Shown piece by piece: positions 6,201 to 7,955 of a stretch of 7,955 bases of DNA (positions are counted from its first letter, which is position 1; every line of letters begins with the position of its first letter). The DNA lies in the NCBI GenBank assembly GCA_963618495.1, contig CAVESF010000042.1, positions 1 through 7,955 of the forward strand, written 5' to 3'. The notes under the pieces were generated by a model, which was given only the letters and a program-made list of their open reading frames with translations, searched no databases and was not told the DNA's origin. Made by a program: the position numbers and the translations under genes. Origin of the DNA: Apopatosoma sp963618495. Its GTDB lineage: Bacteria > Bacillota > Clostridia > Oscillospirales > CAG-272.

Positions 6201-7955
6201 AAAGGTGAAGCTTGACGCAAGCGGCGAGGTGACGCTCCCCATGAACGCGACCTATTCCGGAAGCTACTATATCACGGTTTCGGAAGCGTTTCCGGAAGGC
6301 GGGTATGTTCCGAAGCAGCAGTTCAGCTTTGAGGGAACGGAATATACCGCGGTGCTGAAGGCTGTGAAGACTGAGACACGCAGAGTGAAGCTGAAGTTCT
6401 CCGATGCCTTCGGAAATACGCCCGACGGATTTACGGTGATGCTTTCAAGCTTCGTCTTTTCGGAAAAGTTCACTATCGGCGAGGGCGGCATGGTTGAAGC
6501 GGGTGTACTTGTTCCTGCCGGTGAGAAAACAGTGACTATGCAGTTTTACGGCGGCAAGAGCGGCAACACGTATTTCCAATCCTATATTTCTGCCGTGAAA
6601 ACAGATACGGAGGAGCTTCAGGAATTCACATTATCCTCAACTGTAAAGCTGAACATATCCCTCAAAAATCCGTATGGAAAAAATTACAGAGCATATGTTT
6701 TCTACCGTAACGGCGAAACGCTTGATATGTATACTCAATCAATTTATGACAATGTGAGAGACAATGCCATTGCGGCGGGCGCGGAGATATTTGCCGTTCC
6801 GTCCGGAATCGGCATTTACGGCACGGCGCAGGAGCAATATGACACGCTGAAAAAGCTGGAATATGTCCCTTCGTTTACGGTGAACAAGGCAAATGCCGAA
6901 AAGGTGTTTGAGGTCGATGTATCCGATATTGAATTCTACACCGCCGGCATGACCGATATGGGCGGCAATCCGGTCACGTCACAGTATTATATTATGGACG
7001 GAGACAGAGCGGTTGCAGGATACAATGCTTCGTCAAGTGCGGCACTGCCGCGTCTGACGAGCGGACAGCGCGCGATAATCCGACCGCAATCAACCTACAC
7101 TCTGTCCGAGTCAATGAAGTATATGGACAAATACTGCTTCGAATGGATTCTCGACGACACGACGCCACACGAGAAAACATTTACTTTCGGATATCGGAGC
7201 AGCTACAGCTTCAATCTGATTGATGAAACCGGAGAGACACATGAAAACAAAGTGTTCGTTTTCTTCAACAAGGAAAACAGAAAATATATTGGCTCCGCAT
7301 CGAACGGGACATTTACTGTTAAAGACCCGCTTGACGGTATCGGGACTGATGTATTTGCCGCATGGCGAGGATCTATAGACCCATATACGATTTCCGTGTA
7401 TTCATACTGGACGGATATATGCAAGGAGGACAGCGTTGCCCACTATGAGCTGACTGCAGAATCCCCCGGGGAAGTTACCCTTACGGCAAAATATGAGCTT
7501 CTTTATCGCATCGCACGCTATACGGGCGAGCTTGATACCAACATCAAGTCCGTAAAGCAGCAGAAGGACGGAAGCTATCTTGTCAGATTGTCGCAAAACG
7601 GCGCAGGTTATTATGAAAGCGTGATAGCTCTGCCGAACGGAGCGTATGATATCCGGCTTGACAGGGATACAGCTCCGGGCTCCGACACGGAAGTGAAGCT
7701 GGCAGTTGGAAACAAGCCTCACAGCATTACTTTCAGTATATCCGAGGCGGATCTGAAAGCGGACAACAGGATAAACTGCTATATCATTACTCCGCAGGGA
7801 AACAAGAGCCTGCAGTATGTCCGCGAGATAGAGTATGACGTTTTCTCATACAGTATGCCGAGGCAGGTAAGCTCAAGCGAGGTGCAGTTCCGGACCACAA
7901 CGGAGGCAAGCAAAACCTACCCGATGGAGCATTATGAAATCTCCGTTTATCATTT
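118..7955 (+). CDS. Giant secreted subtilisin-like (S8) serine protease with FN3 and repeated beta-sandwich modules, partial at 3' end
   Basis: This is a secreted endopeptidase of the subtilase family, which hydrolyses peptide bonds with an Asp-His-Ser triad. The frame is uninterrupted for 2,612 codons and continues beyond the window. Visible in order are a Sec signal peptide (1-28), a propeptide-like region (29 to about 140), and a catalytic domain (about 142-416) with Asp165 in VAVLDTGID, His204 in DGHGTKVAGI, Asn300 in CAGGND and Ser378 in GTSAS. After these come an Ig-like module, two fibronectin type III domains and a tandem array of beta-sandwich units. Ordinary subtilisins have about 380 residues, so most of this protein is accessory. 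Such tails usually bind substrate or cell wall or space the enzyme from the cell; that role is inferred here. Substrate and anchoring mode cannot be read from this window. The gene may overlap an upstream gene by 8 bases. The protease assignment is firm; physiological function is unknown. Confidence 0.95.
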   Translation, partial: MNKKFTKLLCFVLSIIMLAGIMPLSAMAEAVGSIVGGYKSGVSYPTGDSDGLILEFSGAGALEVFYAVYGGRRLGGNMLLVDGSYDEAVRYEKMPNIESVTYNYTLEAAGFADDYGAVPDDPDIDTEKRTANKILVYPKFWSYIAGLGDEAELASLYTVRVAVLDTGIDATHEELASRVVAGYDAINDAAIAKGINSDFGIDGHGTKVAGIIGAEANNGVGISGTAGVFPVELVPVRVLDANGKGRIADVVRGIYWALENGADILNMSFGAKTGYYPAALAKAISDAKKQNVFSICAGGNDYSAGSTAISSQNYYGFHPADLPDAYPVFAGDYLSARVSTYSYKAKSEDKHGIDYTGYEGQLYTTANGGGYTKFTGTSASCAAITGYAAAMFALLGGRTNSLAIDAAKKMFEAGHGGASSYSQNYHVYNFKSMTYYLDDAKALFIEAIKATRETIQGTVECKSVLKGTAEVTGRITMGAALVADATLAAYDSEGNVLCTSEPVLKTETGQTEYTFMLDTSAFEDGNVTLKIFYRTAAEKEAETDAKTVINFSEYTVAVRNSLVVDKMQIYMYDADGYAISASVNVLDPETGKFITSVGSYSSSGITVSRALFDQNGGKLTFAYAFEGMLYRATTAFVPELTLGGEDTAQKTTLRFSGDSVTLAGAEVYTYAGNEFRRYACIGTTEANGELTVCLTDGEYRLIVKDAEKNYLLSVTAVQDGSKTEISFADDINAAREITVSAATKLGEGDYYSVSLSDSEIISTYDGVSLGWLKPENNKIYLSPKAQNLCIGIYDYIAADSTNSYYMRYYQTAHVLNGFDAATTAEIAFDPTKIITRMELGTNTLKYGDETTVKVGAYDDMGNRIFGGSVMQYTEAFTIPSYSGFSGSAEYGMVSSDGAYSSNDSWGQFAPTQGKLGTNSSRAEALPVKDDTYTVSAIYKLNTAYAISGKTCEGYLEYEFIGASETVQVTLGKILKLTPVLPEGATSVYIDTNRMLIKVCRDGRFENATVLATDWATGVVTLSGDEMNDGDIIYALISARGGSGSQVYICSFAYSSAVTEQSLTKPDTEFGKLNVTLDGTEIYQSLVGFDIGGTVLGVLLSSGTAVPVGSYIVGGIEKNYSAATTHVFSRRAEVTADGTTVAMTSEEFTKHEMNFTGTGVNINFEPRYFGYAMEHPYDSYYGQPFNRTNPIYTDNTLTELYVALSGSSYSGGIACKVLFPLDSETVTVGALAIASFEAMPVQSEYTAAQDVKIELVATVAEGLRITELYYAEPSDPKAGTVGKKIYYYPTIKYRKAGGDWTEKTFAAWTEINLGKLATGDYEAVVSVTGEEASALGENTSSFAFTVSEAPVSHFVRLNAAAVAADDVTLTVSGTAGATVTVSYTTPGGASKTLHPVMLPESGIYRLSIPLTEYGEYKFTALSKKDGESDVTAEASVESISSVVAPLENFRVTSAESGKLKLTWNKPTGVAKVWLYRDGEALGYLTSDICEYTDENVGGDRIYTYTVIAENAAGVRSDAVTAAGKAAAVADTQKPTAPAIVTAEADGTTIVLNWTRSTDNVRVAGYRIYRDGVLIKDTTRRTFTDEGLARGTEYSYYITSYDGAGNESDASMTAKSTTSSTWNIDKLTVALDRNRDGAIIGTTMGISAVVGAGVDGVTATIVYTTRDDTATEQTTTLDLGNAGTSWYGVWNFSRVYEIKSVKVAAYLDGATIAERAAEDFPCSFSSGVSVSVTVNNAPYAKQTVEKLTLVLKNRTTGSAYVLPVSTESETELYTFENLSAGIYGFDVLYDGKPIYSAGSISVGVGINKVLAPVTLGNIVRFKAPDGIALFLPWFCNGGLTDDGYLTDANGDSAFMVTADRITAYRAGSQYVGFGGKLYNVPETCGITMDGSREYILPSVTSFPEVEATAVKLKMSVPSGKSLAGLTVKLKNSYGETAVILDASGEATVPMMLPASAYTEVAVDMTELYSATGELTAVVTKQSRTFLLSETAAAVEYTLQEAARENVLLKFSSEAPLEGITVTLSGKGDTKKVKLDASGEVTLPMNATYSGSYYITVSEAFPEGGYVPKQQFSFEGTEYTAVLKAVKTETRRVKLKFSDAFGNTPDGFTVMLSSFVFSEKFTIGEGGMVEAGVLVPAGEKTVTMQFYGGKSGNTYFQSYISAVKTDTEELQEFTLSSTVKLNISLKNPYGKNYRAYVFYRNGETLDMYTQSIYDNVRDNAIAAGAEIFAVPSGIGIYGTAQEQYDTLKKLEYVPSFTVNKANAEKVFEVDVSDIEFYTAGMTDMGGNPVTSQYYIMDGDRAVAGYNASSSAALPRLTSGQRAIIRPQSTYTLSESMKYMDKYCFEWILDDTTPHEKTFTFGYRSSYSFNLIDETGETHENKVFVFFNKENRKYIGSASNGTFTVKDPLDGIGTDVFAAWRGSIDPYTISVYSYWTDICKEDSVAHYELTAESPGEVTLTAKYELLYRIARYTGELDTNIKSVKQQKDGSYLVRLSQNGAGYYESVIALPNGAYDIRLDRDTAPGSDTEVKLAVGNKPHSITFSISEADLKADNRINCYIITPQGNKSLQYVREIEYDVFSYSMPRQVSSSEVQFRTTTEASKTYPMEHYEISVYH
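202..540 (+). other. Propeptide-like region of the subtilase (residues 29-141)
   Basis: Between the signal peptide and the catalytic core lie about 110 residues. The stretch at residues 92-105 (EKMPNIESVTYNYT) resembles the end of inhibitor_I9-type prodomains, where a pattern like xxPxVxxVExD precedes the maturation site. An acidic linker with several Asp and Pro (about 113-127) follows and may be the cleaved part. In the family such prodomains help the protease fold and keep it inactive until cleaved. The similarity is weak and read by eye. Confidence 0.5.
541..1365 (+). other. Subtilase (peptidase S8) catalytic domain, residues 142-416
   Basis: All four key residues are in place. Asp165 is in AVLDTGID, His204 in GHGTKVAGIIG, the oxyanion-hole Asn300 in AGGND, and nucleophile Ser378 in FTGTSASCAAITG. 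Family landmarks VPVRVLDANGKG (after the His) and DILNMSFGA (substrate-binding strand) are also present. The spacing Asp-His 39 and His-Ser 174 residues is normal for compact subtilases. Two oddities stand out. The usual GTSMAxPxVAG motif reads GTSASCAAITG, so the conserved Pro is Ala382 and the Met after the Ser is Ala379. The usual AAPG segment before the Ser is not recognisable. Activity is likely, given the intact triad, but not proven. Confidence 0.93.
1480..2037 (+). other. Beta-rich segment after the protease domain (residues 455-640), unassigned
   Basis: This follows a short helical tail of the catalytic domain (about 428-450). It shows alternating hydrophobic residues and short Gly/Asp/Asn turns, such as LVADATLAAYDSEGNVL and MQIYMYDADGYAISASVNVL, as expected for one or two Ig-like sandwiches. 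No named family can be assigned by eye. Confidence 0.45.
2068..2247 (+). other. Carboxypeptidase-regulatory-like beta module (residues 651-710)
   Basis: The segment has the layout of CarboxypepD_reg or PEGA-like modules: a strand TLRFSGDSV, then LAGAEVYTYAG, then a TTEANGELTVCLTDGEYRL hairpin in which the ANGE turn is followed by a strand and a DGEYRL strand. Such small domains are common in extracellular proteins and are thought to act as spacers or binding modules. The assignment rests on pattern only. Confidence 0.4.
2248..4176 (+). other. Long unassigned beta-rich region of the subtilase (residues 711-1353)
   Basis: About 640 residues have no family I recognise. The composition is rich in Thr, Ser, Gly, Ala, Tyr and Val with short alternating strands, and there is no transmembrane segment, coiled coil or low-complexity linker. 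Aromatic clusters occur at about 800-815 (TNSYYMRYYQT) and about 1160-1185 (RYFGYAMEHPYDSYYG). The latter could line a carbohydrate- or peptide-binding face, but this is speculation. The reading frame is intact throughout. Confidence 0.5.
4177..4437 (+). other. Bacterial Ig-like module (residues 1354-1440)
   Basis: Strand pattern VRLNAAAVAADDVTLTVSG, then TAGATVTVSYTTPGG, then a YRLSIPLTEYGEYKFTALS closing hairpin. This matches the general form of bacterial Ig-like domains found next to FN3 domains in secreted Firmicute proteins. It directly precedes the first FN3 domain with almost no linker. Confidence 0.5.
4441..4701 (+). other. Fibronectin type III domain 1 (residues 1442-1528)
   Basis: The FN3 signature is clear: APLENFRVTS as strand A, LKLTWNKPTG with the conserved Trp1462 in strand B, VWLYRDGEALG in strand C, then YTDENV, YTYTVIAENAAG (the conserved Tyr-Tyr-Val-A-N-G strand F) and RSD. 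The length of about 87 residues fits the family. In secreted bacterial enzymes FN3 domains usually act as spacers or surface-binding modules. Confidence 0.85.
4702..4965 (+). other. Fibronectin type III domain 2 (residues 1529-1616)
   Basis: It opens with DTQKPTAPAIV and continues with IVLNWTRSTDNVRVAGYRIYRDG (Trp1552; the W-stretch and GYRIYRDG pattern is very typical of bacterial FN3), FTDEGLARGTEYSYYITSYDGAGNES and a TSSTW exit. It follows FN3 domain 1 directly. The D-x-x-x-P-x-A-P start with SxDNVxVxGYxIYRDG is the form common in bacterial glycosidases and proteases. Confidence 0.9.
4966..5838 (+). other. Unassigned beta-rich region with a DxNxDG loop (residues 1617-1907)
   Basis: About 290 residues link the FN3 pair to the repeat array. 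At the start, residues 1630-1635 read DRNRDG, the first half of an EF-hand or dockerin-like calcium loop. The acidic residue expected at loop position 12 is absent (Thr1641), so calcium binding is doubtful. Later parts (LYTFENLSAGIYGFDVLYDG and LTDDGYLTDANGDSAFMV) again show the short strand and DxxG-turn pattern of regulatory-like beta modules. Confidence 0.45.
5839..6900 (+). repeat. Tandem array of four beta-sandwich repeats in the protein (residues 1908-2261)
   Basis: Four units begin with a related strand: VKLKMSV at residue 1908, VLLKFSS at 2004, VKLKFSD at 2090 and VKLNISL at 2176, so the spacing is 96, 86 and 86 residues. Units 1 and 2 share LAGLTVKL/LEGITVTL and the hairpin LDASGEATVP/LDASGEVTLP (5929-5958 and 6211-6240, 25 of 30 bases identical). 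Units 2 and 3 end in AVKTETR and AVKTDTE. Unit 4 is the most diverged. The form resembles CnaB or carboxypeptidase-regulatory-like stalk domains, but the family cannot be settled by eye. Confidence 0.65.
6901..7955 (+). other. Beta-rich C-terminal part, continuing past the window (residues 2262-2612 and beyond)
   Basis: The remaining 350 residues keep the same style: KVFVFFNKENRKYIGSASNG, DGSYLVRLSQ and LPNGAYDIRLDRD look like further regulatory-like strands and turns related to the array before them. No sortase signal, SLH domain, dockerin, peptidoglycan-binding motif or membrane helix appears before the right edge, so the anchoring of the protein is not visible. No family assigned. Confidence 0.45.

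Noticed and set aside
1..7955. Multi-gene defence, toxin or mobile system, RNA gene or CRISPR array
   Set aside because: The window is one continuous coding frame apart from the first 117 bases. I saw no terminal inverted repeats, regular short repeats with spacers, tRNA-like folds or transposase motifs.

Overview
The window is almost entirely one very long plus-strand reading frame. It starts at an ATG at 118 with a good ribosome binding site and runs without a stop past the right edge, giving at least 2,612 residues. It encodes a secreted, multidomain subtilisin-like (S8 family) serine protease. It looks like a gene from a Firmicute, probably a mid-GC member of the Clostridia. The grounds are the MNKK-type signal peptide, the AGAAAGGAA Shine-Dalgarno sequence, codon use that mixes AGA/ATA with GCG/CGC/GGC, and the giant modular extracellular design. 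This placement is an inference, because no taxonomic marker gene is present.

Layout: positions 1-117 hold what may be the last codons of an upstream gene (frame 3, stop at 123-125, overlapping the protease start by 8 bases) and the ribosome binding site. The protease then reads, in order: signal peptide (residues 1-28); a propeptide-like segment (29 to about 140); a catalytic domain with Asp165, His204, oxyanion Asn300 and Ser378; a beta-rich segment and a small carboxypeptidase-regulatory-like module (about 455-710); about 640 residues of unassigned beta-rich sequence; an Ig-like module (1354-1440); two fibronectin type III domains (1442-1528 and 1529-1616); another unassigned beta-rich stretch (1617-1907); a tandem array of four related beta-sandwich units of 86-96 residues (1908 to about 2261); and further beta-rich sequence to the edge.

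The picture is one export-and-cleave machine. The signal peptide sends it out through Sec, the propeptide region probably folds or inhibits the enzyme, and the long chain of beta modules probably acts as a stalk, substrate-binding or wall-binding arm. The C-terminus, which would show how it is anchored (sortase motif, SLH domains, dockerin or none), lies outside the window. I saw no RNA gene, mobile element, CRISPR array, convincing promoter or terminator. The minus-strand open frames are shadows of this gene. I did not find evidence for a multi-gene novel system; the interest lies in the size and unassigned architecture of this one protein and in its diverged catalytic serine motif.
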